Part shown: piece by piece, positions 14,864 to 23,254 of the stretch
Layout: each line of letters starts with the position of its first letter
Numbering within the stretch: the stretch's first letter is position 1
From: an uncultured Eubacterium sp.
GTDB taxonomy: Bacteria; Bacillota; Clostridia; Lachnospirales; Lachnospiraceae
Direction of reading: 5' to 3'
Assembly (NCBI GenBank): GCA_905236225.1
Contig: CAJOPM010000063.1
Span: 1 to 23,394, forward strand
DNA length: 23,394 nt
Notes under the pieces: model-generated
The model's database searches: none
What the model was told of the DNA's origin: nothing
The model's input: only the letters and a program-made list of their open reading frames with translations
Made by a program: the position numbers and the translations under genes

Positions 14864-17800
14864 TTATTCTCCGCCATAAAGCGTAACAAGCTTTTGAAGA
14901 TATTCATATCTTGCCTTTGAATCAGCTTCAGCTGCTTCAAACAGTCTTTCAGCTTTCTGCGGATTAGCACGAACAAGAGCATTGTAACGAACTTCTCCGT
15001 TAAGGAACTCTTTGTAATCACCACTTGGTGCTTTAGAATCAAGGAAAAATGCCTTCTTACCTTCTTTTGCAAGAGTTGGGTTGTAACGGAAGTTAAACCA
15101 ATAACCAGCTTCTACTGCCAATTTTTCTTCAGTCTGTGCTTTAGACATTCCCTTCTTAATTCCATGGTTAATGCATGGTGCATAAGCTATGATAATTGAT
15201 GGACCCGGATATGCTTCTGCCTCAGCTATAGCCTTTACGCACTGATTATAATCAGCACCCATGGCAATATGTGCAACATATACATAACCGTAGCTCATAG
15301 CTATTCCTGCAAGATCTTTTTTCTTAACTTCTTTACCGCCGGCAGCAAACTGAGCCGTTGCACCGGTAGGTGTAGCTTTTGATGACTGTCCTCCGGTATT
15401 TGAGTATACTTCTGTATCAAATACCATAATATTAATATCCTGACCGCTGGCAATTACATGGTCTAAGCCACCAAATCCAATATCATAGGCCCATCCGTCA
15501 CCGCCAAATGCCCACTGAGACTTCTTAGCAAGGAAATCTTTATCTTTAAGTATATCAGCACCTTCATTATTCTTCTTTAGTGCAGCTATAAGCTTATCTG
15601 TTGCCGGTCCATTAGCCACTCCGGATGTAAATGTATCAAGATATTCTTGTGCTTCTGCTGAAGATTTTCCGCTTTTTGCAATTTCTTCAACCTTTGTCTT
15701 AAGACGGGCTCTTAACGCATTCTGCGCAAGAAGCATACCATATCCAAACTCTGCAGCATCTTCAAACAAAGAATTTGACCATGCCGGACCTTTGCCCTTC
15801 TCGTTTACCGTATATGGTGTTGCCGGTGAAGAGTTGCCCCATATTGATGAACAACCTGTTGCATTTGCAATATACATTCTATCACCAAACAATTGAGTAA
15901 GGAGCTTAGCATAAGGTGTTTCACCGCAACCGGCGCATGCTCCCGAGAACTCGAGTAATGGTTTTTTGAACTGACTTCCCTTTACTGTATTAAGTTTAAA
16001 CTTAGATACAACTTCTTCTTTTTCCGGAAGTTTAACCCCATAATCAAACATTTCCTGCTCATCAAGACATGTCTCAAGAGGTTTCATATTAATAGCTTTT
16101 TCACCCTTCTTGCCCGGGCAAACATTTGCGCAAGAACCGCAACCTGTACAATCTAAAGCCGATACGGAAATAGTAAATTTATATTCCGGCATTGCATTCA
16201 TATCAACAAGTGTCGCACTCTTAGGAGCGTTTGCTGCCTCGTCTGCAGTAAGTGCTACAGGGCGAATTGCTGCGTGCGGACATACATATGAGCAGAAATT
16301 ACACTGAATACAATTTTCCGCATTCCAACTAGGTACATCAACTGCTACACCACGTTTTTCATAAGCCGCAGATCCACTTGGCGTCATTCCGTCTGAATAT
16401 TTTGTAAAAGTAGATACCGGCAAATTCTTACCTTCCTGTGCATTAATTGGAATAAGAATATTGTTAACAAAATCAACAACCTCTTCTCTTCCTTCAGTCA
16501 CCTTTCTTGATAAATCTTCATCAGCTGATGACTTCCATGAGTTGGGAACTTTAATTTCAACAACGTCTTGTGCACCTCTGTCAATTGCATCATAGTTCAT
16601 CTGTACAATCTTATCACCTTTTTTTCCATAAGTTGCCTTAGCAGCAGCTTTCATAAGGTCGATTGCTTCATTTTCCGGAATAATATTTGCAAGTTTAAAG
16701 AATGCTGACTGAAGGACTGTATTAATTCTTCCTCCAAGTCCAATCTCTTTACCTATCTTAATTCCATCAATCGTATAGAAATGGATATCGTTGTCCGCAA
16801 TATACTTCTTAACCTGTCCCGGAAGATGTTCTTCAAGTCCGGCCATATCCCAAGCGCAGTTAAGAAGGAATGTGCCTCCGGGAACAAGATCTTGAACCAT
16901 ATTATACTTTCTGATATATGAAGGATTATGACATGCAACAAAGTTAGCTTTTGAAATTAAATATGTAGATCTAATCTTCTCTTTACCAAATCTAAGGTGA
17001 GAAATAGTAACTCCACCTGATTTTTTAGAGTCATAATCAAAATATGCCTGTGCATACATATCAGTATTATCACCGATAATCTTAATAGAATTCTTATTAG
17101 CTCCTACAGTACCGTCTGCTCCAAGTCCCCAGAACTTGCAATTGATAGTACCTTGCGGTGTTGTAACAGGATTTTCTGTTATATCAAGTGAAAGGTTGGT
17201 AACATCATCAACAATACCAATTGTAAAATGCTGTTTTGTATCATTATTATATACAGCAATTATCTGCCCCGGTGTTGTATCTTTAGATCCAAGTCCGTAG
17301 CGTCCCGCAAATACAGGAACAGATTCAAACTTCGAGCCCTTAAGAGCTGCTACTACATCAAGATAAAGCGGATCGCCTAAAGCTCCCGGCTCTTTGGTTC
17401 TGTCAAGCACAGAAATCTTCTTAACTGTATCAGGTATAGCATCAATAAGTGCCTGCTGTGAGAAAGGTCTAAACAATCTGACTTTTACAAGACCAACTTT
17501 CTCGCCCTTAGCTGTAAGATAATCAATTGTCTCATCAATCGTCTCGCATACAGATCCCATAGCTACAATTACATGTGTAGCATCAGGCGCTCCATAGTAA
17601 TTAAAGAGTTTATAATCTGTACCAATCTTTTCATTAACCTTGTCCATATATTCCTGAACAATGGCCGGTAAATCATCATAAGTTTTGTTACATGCTTCTC
17701 TTGCCTGGAAGAAGATATCCGGATTTTGCGCCGAACCCATTTGAACGGGATGATTAGGATTAAGTGCGTTGTCTCTAAATGCCTGAATTGCATCTAAATC

Positions 17801-18385
17801 AACCATATCCTCTAAATCCTTATAATCCCAAGTCTCAATCTTTTGAACTTCATGAGATGTTCTAAATCCATCAAAGAAATTAATGAATGCCATACGTCCC
17901 TTAATTGCTGCGCAGTGAGCAACAGGTGTAAGATCCATTACTTCCTGAACGCTTGATTCGCAAAGCATTGCTGCTCCGGTCTGACGACAGGCATAAATAT
18001 CTGAATGATCACCAAAAATACATAGCGCATGACTCGAAATTGTTCTGGCCGAAACATTAAATACGCCCGGAAGTCTCTCTGCTGCTACTTTGTATAGATT
18101 AGGAATCATAAGTAATAGTCCCTGGGATGCAGTATATGTTGTAGTAAGTGCACCTGCTGACAAAGACCCATGTACAGCTCCTGCTGCACCAGCTTCCGAC
18201 TGCATCTCTGTGATCTGCACTTCCTGACCGAAAATATTCTTTCTGCCCTCTGTTGCCCATTCATCAGATGCTTCAGCCATAACTGACGACGGGGTGATAG
18301 GATAGATTGCTGCAACATCTGAATATGCATATGAAACATGTGCTGCTGCATGATTTCCATCCATTGTTTTCATTGGTCTCTTCAT
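14864..18385 (-). CDS. nifJ: Pyruvate:ferredoxin (flavodoxin) oxidoreductase
   Basis: This 1173-aa single-chain enzyme converts pyruvate and CoA to acetyl-CoA and CO2, passing electrons to ferredoxin; it is the hub of fermentative metabolism in anaerobes. Residues match the Desulfovibrio africanus enzyme in position: Thr31 and Pro32 in YPITPSS, Glu64, Arg114 and Asn996 around TPP and pyruvate. A 2x[4Fe-4S] ferredoxin domain has Cys692/695/698/702 and Cys746/749/752/756. The proximal cluster is held by Cys817, Cys820, Cys845 and Cys1071. The TPP motif GDGWAYDIG is at 962-970. Length is normal and nothing is broken. Start ATG has AAGGAGG 7 nt upstream. It forms its own transcription unit, bounded by the divergent promoter region and a strong terminator. 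Confidence 0.97.
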   Translation of the reverse strand: MKRPMKTMDGNHAAAHVSYAYSDVAAIYPITPSSVMAEASDEWATEGRKNIFGQEVQITEMQSEAGAAGAVHGSLSAGALTTTYTASQGLLLMIPNLYKVAAERLPGVFNVSARTISSHALCIFGDHSDIYACRQTGAAMLCESSVQEVMDLTPVAHCAAIKGRMAFINFFDGFRTSHEVQKIETWDYKDLEDMVDLDAIQAFRDNALNPNHPVQMGSAQNPDIFFQAREACNKTYDDLPAIVQEYMDKVNEKIGTDYKLFNYYGAPDATHVIVAMGSVCETIDETIDYLTAKGEKVGLVKVRLFRPFSQQALIDAIPDTVKKISVLDRTKEPGALGDPLYLDVVAALKGSKFESVPVFAGRYGLGSKDTTPGQIIAVYNNDTKQHFTIGIVDDVTNLSLDITENPVTTPQGTINCKFWGLGADGTVGANKNSIKIIGDNTDMYAQAYFDYDSKKSGGVTISHLRFGKEKIRSTYLISKANFVACHNPSYIRKYNMVQDLVPGGTFLLNCAWDMAGLEEHLPGQVKKYIADNDIHFYTIDGIKIGKEIGLGGRINTVLQSAFFKLANIIPENEAIDLMKAAAKATYGKKGDKIVQMNYDAIDRGAQDVVEIKVPNSWKSSADEDLSRKVTEGREEVVDFVNNILIPINAQEGKNLPVSTFTKYSDGMTPSGSAAYEKRGVAVDVPSWNAENCIQCNFCSYVCPHAAIRPVALTADEAANAPKSATLVDMNAMPEYKFTISVSALDCTGCGSCANVCPGKKGEKAINMKPLETCLDEQEMFDYGVKLPEKEEVVSKFKLNTVKGSQFKKPLLEFSGACAGCGETPYAKLLTQLFGDRMYIANATGCSSIWGNSSPATPYTVNEKGKGPAWSNSLFEDAAEFGYGMLLAQNALRARLKTKVEEIAKSGKSSAEAQEYLDTFTSGVANGPATDKLIAALKKNNEGADILKDKDFLAKKSQWAFGGDGWAYDIGFGGLDHVIASGQDINIMVFDTEVYSNTGGQSSKATPTGATAQFAAGGKEVKKKDLAGIAMSYGYVYVAHIAMGADYNQCVKAIAEAEAYPGPSIIIAYAPCINHGIKKGMSKAQTEEKLAVEAGYWFNFRYNPTLAKEGKKAFFLDSKAPSGDYKEFLNGEVRYNALVRANPQKAERLFEAAEADSKARYEYLQKLVTLYGGE

Positions 18386-18454
18386 TAGGTATCCTCCTTA
18401 GAATAATTAAAGATTGTTGAAACGAACAGTGTATCTAATATTTTAACATATTTT

Positions 18455-18516
18455 TACATCCTACAGTATAATAAAAATATCAAAAAACAGCTAATATTTC
18501 TATACTTTAGGATGTA
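18455..18516. repeat. 16-bp inverted repeat at the nifJ promoter (possible operator)
   Basis: TACATCCTACAGTATA at 18455-18470 is repeated inverted at 18501-18516 (TATACTTTAGGATGTA) with one mismatch and a 30-nt spacer; the arm centres lie 46 bp apart. The left arm covers the best nifJ -10 candidate, and the right arm would lie near -50. This suits a regulator bound at two sites, or a cruciform/hairpin. The repeat is seen; regulation is inferred. Confidence 0.6.
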
Positions 18517-18746
18517 GATTGTACGCATAAAAATACATTAAGGCATTTTCGTCAAAAAATCAATAGATTAATTTGTAATTTTGTATTTATTTTAGAACAA
18601 GCGATTCCAAAAACGACTATTTATATTCTTTGATTTAATTATAATAAGAAAAATCCTCTTGCTTTTTTCAATAATATCTTTAAAATAAATAAAGTATATT
18701 TCATTATAGAAGAAAAATCATTTTATGATTTTAAAAATCCTTCAAA

Positions 18747-18777
18747 TAACTTAACTATGCTATATTTGCTTAAGTTA
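18747..18777 (+). promoter_or_regulatory. 8-bp inverted repeat in the ABC-F leader
   Basis: TAACTTAA (18747-18754) and TTAAGTTA (18770-18777) are perfect inverted copies with a 15-nt spacer, ending 12 nt before the SD GAGAGG. A further AT-rich hairpin, AAAATCA/TGATTTT with a 5-nt loop, lies at 18714-18732. They could be a leader structure or an operator. In such AT-rich DNA chance is a real alternative. Confidence 0.35.
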
Positions 18778-18803
18778 CATTTGACATAAGAGAGGTTAAT
18801 ATT

Positions 18804-20432
18804 ATGATCAGTGCAAATAATGTCACTTTAAGGTTCGGAAAAAAAGCCCTGTTTGAAGACGTTAACATTAAGTTTACGGAAGGTAACTGTTATGGAATTA
18901 TTGGGGCTAACGGTGCCGGCAAATCAACATTTCTTAAAATTTTAAATGGGCAACTAGAGCCCACAGGCGGTGAAATTGCCATTACACCGGGTCAAAGACT
19001 TTCTTTCTTACAACAGGATCATTTTAAATATGATGAGTATCCTGTTCTTGATACTGTTATAATGGGAAACAAACGTCTTTATGATATAAAAAATGAAAAA
19101 GACGCCATCTATATGAAGGAAGATTTCTCAGATGAAGATGGAATAAGAGCAAGTGAATTAGAAGCCGAATTTGCTGAAATGGATGGGTGGAACGCCGAAT
19201 CTGATGCTGCTACTCTTCTTAACGGTTTAGGAATTCCCACAGAAGAACACTATACTATTATGAAAGACTTGCCGGGTGCTATAAAAGTAAAAGTCTTACT
19301 GGCTCAAGCTCTTTTTGGAAATCCTGATATCCTGCTTCTCGACGAGCCTACTAATAACTTGGATTTAGATGCTATAGGCTGGCTGGAAGAATTCTTAATT
19401 AATTTTGATAATACCGTTATTGTAGTTTCTCATGACAGATACTTCCTTAATAAAGTATGCACTCATATAGCAGATATAGATTATGGGAAAATTCAGCTTT
19501 ATGCCGGAAATTATGATTTCTGGTATGAGTCAAGTCAGCTCCTTATAAAGCAAATGAAAGAAGCTAATAAGAAAAAAGAAGAAAAAATCAAAGAATTACA
19601 AGATTTTATCTCTCGATTTTCTGCTAATGCTTCCAAATCAAAACAGGCAACATCTCGTAAAAGAGCTCTTGAAAAGATTGAGCTTGATGAAATCAAGCCT
19701 TCTAGCAGAAAATATCCATATATCGACTTTAGACCTGAGCGTGAAATCGGTAATGAAGTATTAGAAGTAAACGGAATATCCAAAACTATAGATGGTGAGA
19801 AAATTCTAGATAATATTTCATTTATTGTCGGGCATGATGATAAAATTGCTTTTGTTGGCGGCAACGAAAGAGCCAAGACAATACTTTTCAAAATATTAGC
19901 CGGTGAAATGGAACCTGATGAAGGAACATTTAAATGGGGCGTAACTACCAGTCAGTCTTACTTCCCTAAAGATAATACTAAAATCTTCGATAATGACCTT
20001 GCTATAGCAGATTGGCTTACTCAGTTTTCTGAAATTAAAGACGCTACATATGTAAGAGGTTTCTTAGGTCGAATGCTTTTCCCGGGTGATGCCGGCATCA
20101 AGAAAATGAAGGTACTTTCAGGTGGCGAAAAAGTCAGAGTATTGTTATCTCGAATGATGATTGAAAATGCAAACGTTTTAATATTTGATGAGCCGACTGA
20201 CCACTTAGATATGGAATCTATCACATCCCTTAATAATGGAATGATTAAATTCCCGGGAGTTATACTATTTGCATCGCGAGATCATCAGGTAGTTCAAACA
20301 ACTGCCAATCGTATAATCGAAATATTACCGGAGGGTACAATAGTTGATAAAGTTACGACTTATGATGAATACCTCGAAAGTGATGAAATGGCTAGAAAGC
20401 GTCAGGTTTATCAGGTAAGTGAGGAAGAATAA
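18804..20432 (+). CDS. ABC-F family ATPase, YbiT-like, with one degenerate ATP site
   Basis: This 542-aa soluble protein has two ABC ATPase domains joined by a charged helical linker (about 240-310, the ABC-F linker with RFSANASKSKQATSR), and resembles E. coli YbiT throughout. ABC-F proteins act on the ribosome E site. Domain 1 has a good Walker A (GANGAGKS, 34-41), Walker B (LLLDE, 177-181) and H-switch His210, but its signature is LPGAIK (156-161) instead of LSGGEK. Domain 2 has a good signature LSGGEK (438-443) and Walker B Glu463, but Walker A is GGNERAKT (352-359) and the H-switch is SRD (Arg492). No membrane segments are present. SD GAGAGG at 18790-18795 fixes the start. It is the only plus-strand gene here and ends at a shared terminator. 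A resistance role is possible but not indicated. Confidence 0.93.
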   Translation: MISANNVTLRFGKKALFEDVNIKFTEGNCYGIIGANGAGKSTFLKILNGQLEPTGGEIAITPGQRLSFLQQDHFKYDEYPVLDTVIMGNKRLYDIKNEKDAIYMKEDFSDEDGIRASELEAEFAEMDGWNAESDAATLLNGLGIPTEEHYTIMKDLPGAIKVKVLLAQALFGNPDILLLDEPTNNLDLDAIGWLEEFLINFDNTVIVVSHDRYFLNKVCTHIADIDYGKIQLYAGNYDFWYESSQLLIKQMKEANKKKEEKIKELQDFISRFSANASKSKQATSRKRALEKIELDEIKPSSRKYPYIDFRPEREIGNEVLEVNGISKTIDGEKILDNISFIVGHDDKIAFVGGNERAKTILFKILAGEMEPDEGTFKWGVTTSQSYFPKDNTKIFDNDLAIADWLTQFSEIKDATYVRGFLGRMLFPGDAGIKKMKVLSGGEKVRVLLSRMMIENANVLIFDEPTDHLDMESITSLNNGMIKFPGVILFASRDHQVVQTTANRIIEILPEGTIVDKVTTYDEYLESDEMARKRQVYQVSEEE

Positions 20433-20499
20433 TTCATGCAAAGCCTATATGTTATGGTAATTTAGGTTATTATTATTTTCTCTTTTACTTAATGAGTCA

Positions 20500-20540
20500 A
20501 AAAAGGAGTTTATCGCCATATGGCTGATAAACTCCTTTTT
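20500..20540. terminator. Bidirectional terminator between convergent ABC-F and yraN genes
   Basis: A 15-bp perfect stem (20500-20514 with 20526-20540) is capped by GCC-ATAT-GGC with one bulged T. U-runs follow in both directions (plus: CCTTTTT; minus: CCTTTTTT), so it serves the ABC-F gene on the plus strand and yraN on the minus strand. Confidence 0.92.
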
Positions 20541-20549
20541 AAAAATTAT

Positions 20550-20918
20550 TTACATAAATGCGTTTCTATATAATTTTATCTCTTTATCGGTTAGGGCAAC
20601 TACATCAAATCTGCATTGCATATTTTGAAAAGCAGGGTGCGTTAACAGGTAATATCTTGCAACTTTCATAATAGTATACTGTTTTTTATTGTTTACAGCC
20701 AAAGAAGGCGGCCCACATCTAAAATCTTTTCGGTATTTTACTTCAACAAAAGTAAGAATTTCATCCTCGATTCCGATAATATCAATCTCACCGATTCTGC
20801 TAAAAAAATTCATCTCAATGATACGATATCCTAATGCTATAAGATATCTGGCGGCCAAAACTTCTTTTTCGGCTCCTACCTTACGAGTGTTTAATTGTTT
20901 GATTTGCATAGAGTTCAT
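20550..20918 (-). CDS. yraN: YraN/UPF0102 family nuclease-like protein
   Basis: This 122-aa protein has the restriction-endonuclease-like core of the UPF0102 family: GAEKEVLAARYLIALGY at 15-31 with Glu18, RIGEIDII at 41-48 with Asp46, and FVEVK at 57-61 (E-x-K), followed by RFDVVAL at 103-109. Together Asp46, Glu59 and Lys61 would form the PD-(D/E)xK metal site. No substrate is firmly known; Holliday-junction-resolvase-like folds suggest DNA. The start at 20918 has a poor SD (AGG at 20927-20929); Met4 is the alternative. It ends the FliK-like, FlhB-tail, yraN set, an order found near rnhB and rbgA in many Clostridia, though those genes are outside this window. Confidence 0.9.
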   Translation of the reverse strand: MNSMQIKQLNTRKVGAEKEVLAARYLIALGYRIIEMNFFSRIGEIDIIGIEDEILTFVEVKYRKDFRCGPPSLAVNNKKQYTIMKVARYYLLTHPAFQNMQCRFDVVALTDKEIKLYRNAFM

Positions 20919-20962
20919 AATACAACCTATGCTCTTATAATCACTTAAAATCCATAAATATT

Positions 20963-21262
20963 TTACAATTTTTGTCTTATCTTGTCCATATCACTTACAA
21001 AAACCAATATCTCCGCGACTACCTCATAGAGCTCAGGCGGTATCATATCCCCAATCTCTAATCTCGAAAGTGTATCTGCAAGTTGATCGTCTTTATAAAA
21101 AGGTATGTTTTCTTCTTGACCTTTTTCTATAATTTTTTCTGCAACAGCACCTTTACCGGTGGCGATAATTTTAGGCGCAGTATCACCGGGGTCATATTTT
21201 ATTGCGACAGCTGTTTTGTCTTTAGTGTTTTTTTCTTTTTCGCCCCATAAATTAAATGCCAT
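20963..21262 (-). CDS. Free-standing FlhB C-terminal-domain protein (YlqH/FlhX-like)
   Basis: This 99-aa soluble protein matches only the cytoplasmic C-terminal domain of the flagellar export switch FlhB. The conserved run starts at AVAIKYDPGDTAPKIIATG (18-36) and includes IPFYKDDQLADTL (53-65) and IGDMIPPELYEVVAEIL (70-86). All FlhB membrane helices are absent. The NPTH autocleavage motif, which would align just before AVAIKY, is replaced by TKDK (13-16), so no self-cleavage is expected or needed. The Helicobacter pylori homologue HP1575 can stand in for the FlhB tail; B. subtilis YlqH is another relative. The gene starts 9 nt after the FliK-like gene, with SD AGGGG overlapping that gene's stop, so coupled translation is likely. 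A real flagellar role is uncertain. Confidence 0.9.
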   Translation of the reverse strand: MAFNLWGEKEKNTKDKTAVAIKYDPGDTAPKIIATGKGAVAEKIIEKGQEENIPFYKDDQLADTLSRLEIGDMIPPELYEVVAEILVFVSDMDKIRQKL

Positions 21263-21271
21263 AAATATCCC

Positions 21272-23254
21272 CTATGCCTTCATATCAAATGAATAGCGTT
21301 TTATAGTACCAACAGATTCATCTCTTTCAAGAAAATCTTTAACAAAATCTTGTTTTTCAACTGTATTTTTAACTGTCACCTCACAAGTATATCCCAGCTT
21401 ATTTAATTTATTTTCCAAAATATCAATATTGTTCATAATAAGCTCAAAAGATTTATCATCAGACATGGAAAAATCCGTATAAACATTTTTAGCCTGAAGT
21501 TTTACCATAACATCAATCGGGCCTAAATTTTCCATATCTAAATGCAGAAGCGCACTAAGAGGAGCATCTTTATCATTAAGCTCTTTCTTATTTGTATAAA
21601 CATACAATTCACTGTTTACATCTTTATTCCACATTTTAACCGGTATTTGAACATAATTGTAAATTTGATTAATCTGATTAATAAACTCGAGATTTGATGC
21701 AACGTTTTTGGCTGCATTGGCTGTGTTTTCTGCTCCTTGTCCGCTTACAGATGCCGCAGCACTTTGAAGCTTATTCATCTGATCCAAAATACGCTCATAC
21801 AAATGATCTACATTTTGTTTTTCTTTAACAGACTGAGGACTAAGTGTCCACTGGTTTAGCATGGCATCTTTTAATAAAGTCTGATATTCATTTGATTTAA
21901 GTAGTTTGGATAAGCTATGAGATATACTTTCATTTGATAAATCTCCTGCTTGTTCTATTAAGATAGATAGCTCTTTTATAACCTCTGTTGAAGTATATGA
22001 AGATTTAAGCATTCCATTTTCAAGCAAGTTACTATCCCCAATCAAACTCTTAATCTCATTTAACATTGCACTGAAATTTCTTATGCCTTCTTCTTTAAGA
22101 GCTGCTCCTGCGGATCCATTATCATAGGTAATTGAATCTATTGACGCTTTTGAAGCATCAGTTTGTGTTACATCTGCATTTTGACTAGCATTTGGCATCT
22201 GGTCAGTAACATTTGAATTACCGGAGGCAATATTTTGCATACCGTTTTCACCGGAATCATTTGTTGAAGCACTCAAACCTGTAATAGTAACGCTAACGCC
22301 ATCTTTTTGTTCGTTAATCTGTTCTCCTAAGATAATTGATTCTCCCTGTGCGTTAGTAGTTATTATTTGTCCTTTATCGTTAACATTAACAATATTTTCA
22401 TTAAGAGAAGGTATAGTCTCAGAAGTTTCATTTGTATTTGATATAAGAGTATTCTCAATTGTTATTGAGCCTTCTTTTGTCATATTTGTTAAATCATAAT
22501 TTACATTTGCAGCTTCCTGCGCTTCACTATTTATGTTAACCGGATTATTAGTGATATTATTTCCAACATTTTCATCGAGCATTTGAGCTATTTGCGAATT
22601 AAAGTTTAATAACTGGTCAAGTGGATTATCCTCTGATGAAAATATCGATGACAATCCATCCGTTACAACAGAAAGCTCCGATAGTATTGCTTGCTCGTTA
22701 TTCTTATAGTTAATAAATTGGGTATAATTTTCGACCGTAATAGGCAGTGATAATTTCTGCATTTGTACAAGAGCAAAAACCTCCGCCCCGCTGTTGCCGG
22801 ATATGACGTGTGACATGGACGTAAGGCTTTGTTTATCAATGCTCATACCTTCTTGCATCATAGCATCTACCATCTGCAGATTATCGGCATTAATAGGTAA
22901 ATTAGCAGATTCGAGAGCATTATATAATATCGGATTAATACTCTGACCGCCTGCTGTGTATGGTCTTATATATATTTGATTGTCATCATTGGATTTTACC
23001 TGAAAGAATAAAGTATCGCCCTGCGAAATATTGACATTGCCGCCGATACGCGCCGTAAGCGCCTGTCCGCTTCCGAGAGCAATTTTTGCCTGCCCTCCTC
23101 TTAGTTCTGAAACAGTACCTTCAAATATATATCCGGGTTTCATATCTCCAAGAGTAGAAACCATGCGATTTTGAGCGACTTTAACAGGAGTTGGCGATTG
23201 AACACCCGCTCCTTTATTAAGACTGTATTGGTTTAATTTACTGGAAATTTCCAA
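21272..23254 (-). CDS. FliK-like flagellar hook-length-control family protein
   Basis: This 660-aa protein has three parts. An N-terminal beta-rich segment at about 34-98 (GYIFEGTVSELRGGQAKIAL) resembles a small barrel. A central region at about 190-530 is rich in Asn, Ser, Thr and Gln, of low complexity and probably flexible. The C-terminal part, near 560-640, matches the FliK C-terminal (Flg_hook) domain: LHLDMENLGPIDVMVKL at 570-586 followed by a helix. In flagellar FliK this domain contacts the FlhB tail to stop hook growth, and the next gene here encodes just such a tail. The start is TTG at 23254 with AGGTGA at 23261-23266, 6 nt upstream. No signal peptide or membrane segment is seen. 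B. subtilis YlqG is a positional counterpart. The function is inferred. Confidence 0.82.
   Translation of the reverse strand: MEISSKLNQYSLNKGAGVQSPTPVKVAQNRMVSTLGDMKPGYIFEGTVSELRGGQAKIALGSGQALTARIGGNVNISQGDTLFFQVKSNDDNQIYIRPYTAGGQSINPILYNALESANLPINADNLQMVDAMMQEGMSIDKQSLTSMSHVISGNSGAEVFALVQMQKLSLPITVENYTQFINYKNNEQAILSELSVVTDGLSSIFSSEDNPLDQLLNFNSQIAQMLDENVGNNITNNPVNINSEAQEAANVNYDLTNMTKEGSITIENTLISNTNETSETIPSLNENIVNVNDKGQIITTNAQGESIILGEQINEQKDGVSVTITGLSASTNDSGENGMQNIASGNSNVTDQMPNASQNADVTQTDASKASIDSITYDNGSAGAALKEEGIRNFSAMLNEIKSLIGDSNLLENGMLKSSYTSTEVIKELSILIEQAGDLSNESISHSLSKLLKSNEYQTLLKDAMLNQWTLSPQSVKEKQNVDHLYERILDQMNKLQSAAASVSGQGAENTANAAKNVASNLEFINQINQIYNYVQIPVKMWNKDVNSELYVYTNKKELNDKDAPLSALLHLDMENLGPIDVMVKLQAKNVYTDFSMSDDKSFELIMNNIDILENKLNKLGYTCEVTVKNTVEKQDFVKDFLERDESVGTIKRYSFDMKA

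Larger units (their letters stand above)
18386..18803. promoter_or_regulatory. AT-rich divergent intergenic region between nifJ and the ABC-F gene
   Basis: These 418 bp carry no credible gene. Composition is well above 70% A+T. For nifJ, a TATACT (-10-like, 5 of 6) lies on the minus strand at 18465-18470 without a convincing -35, so an activator may be needed. For the ABC-F gene, a TATAAT lies at 18640-18645 on the plus strand, again with a poor -35, giving a leader of about 150 nt. The region also holds the 16-bp inverted repeat and two small inverted repeats near the ABC-F start, listed separately. Confidence 0.6.

Noticed and set aside
18781..18786. Perfect TTGACA on the plus strand as a -35 box for the ABC-F gene
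   Set aside because: It lies only 4 nt before the SD and 18 nt before the ATG, so any matching -10 would fall inside the coding start.
18386..18803. A hidden small gene in the divergent intergenic region
   Set aside because: Frames are short, stop-rich and without SD sites; the extreme A+T content fits a regulatory region.
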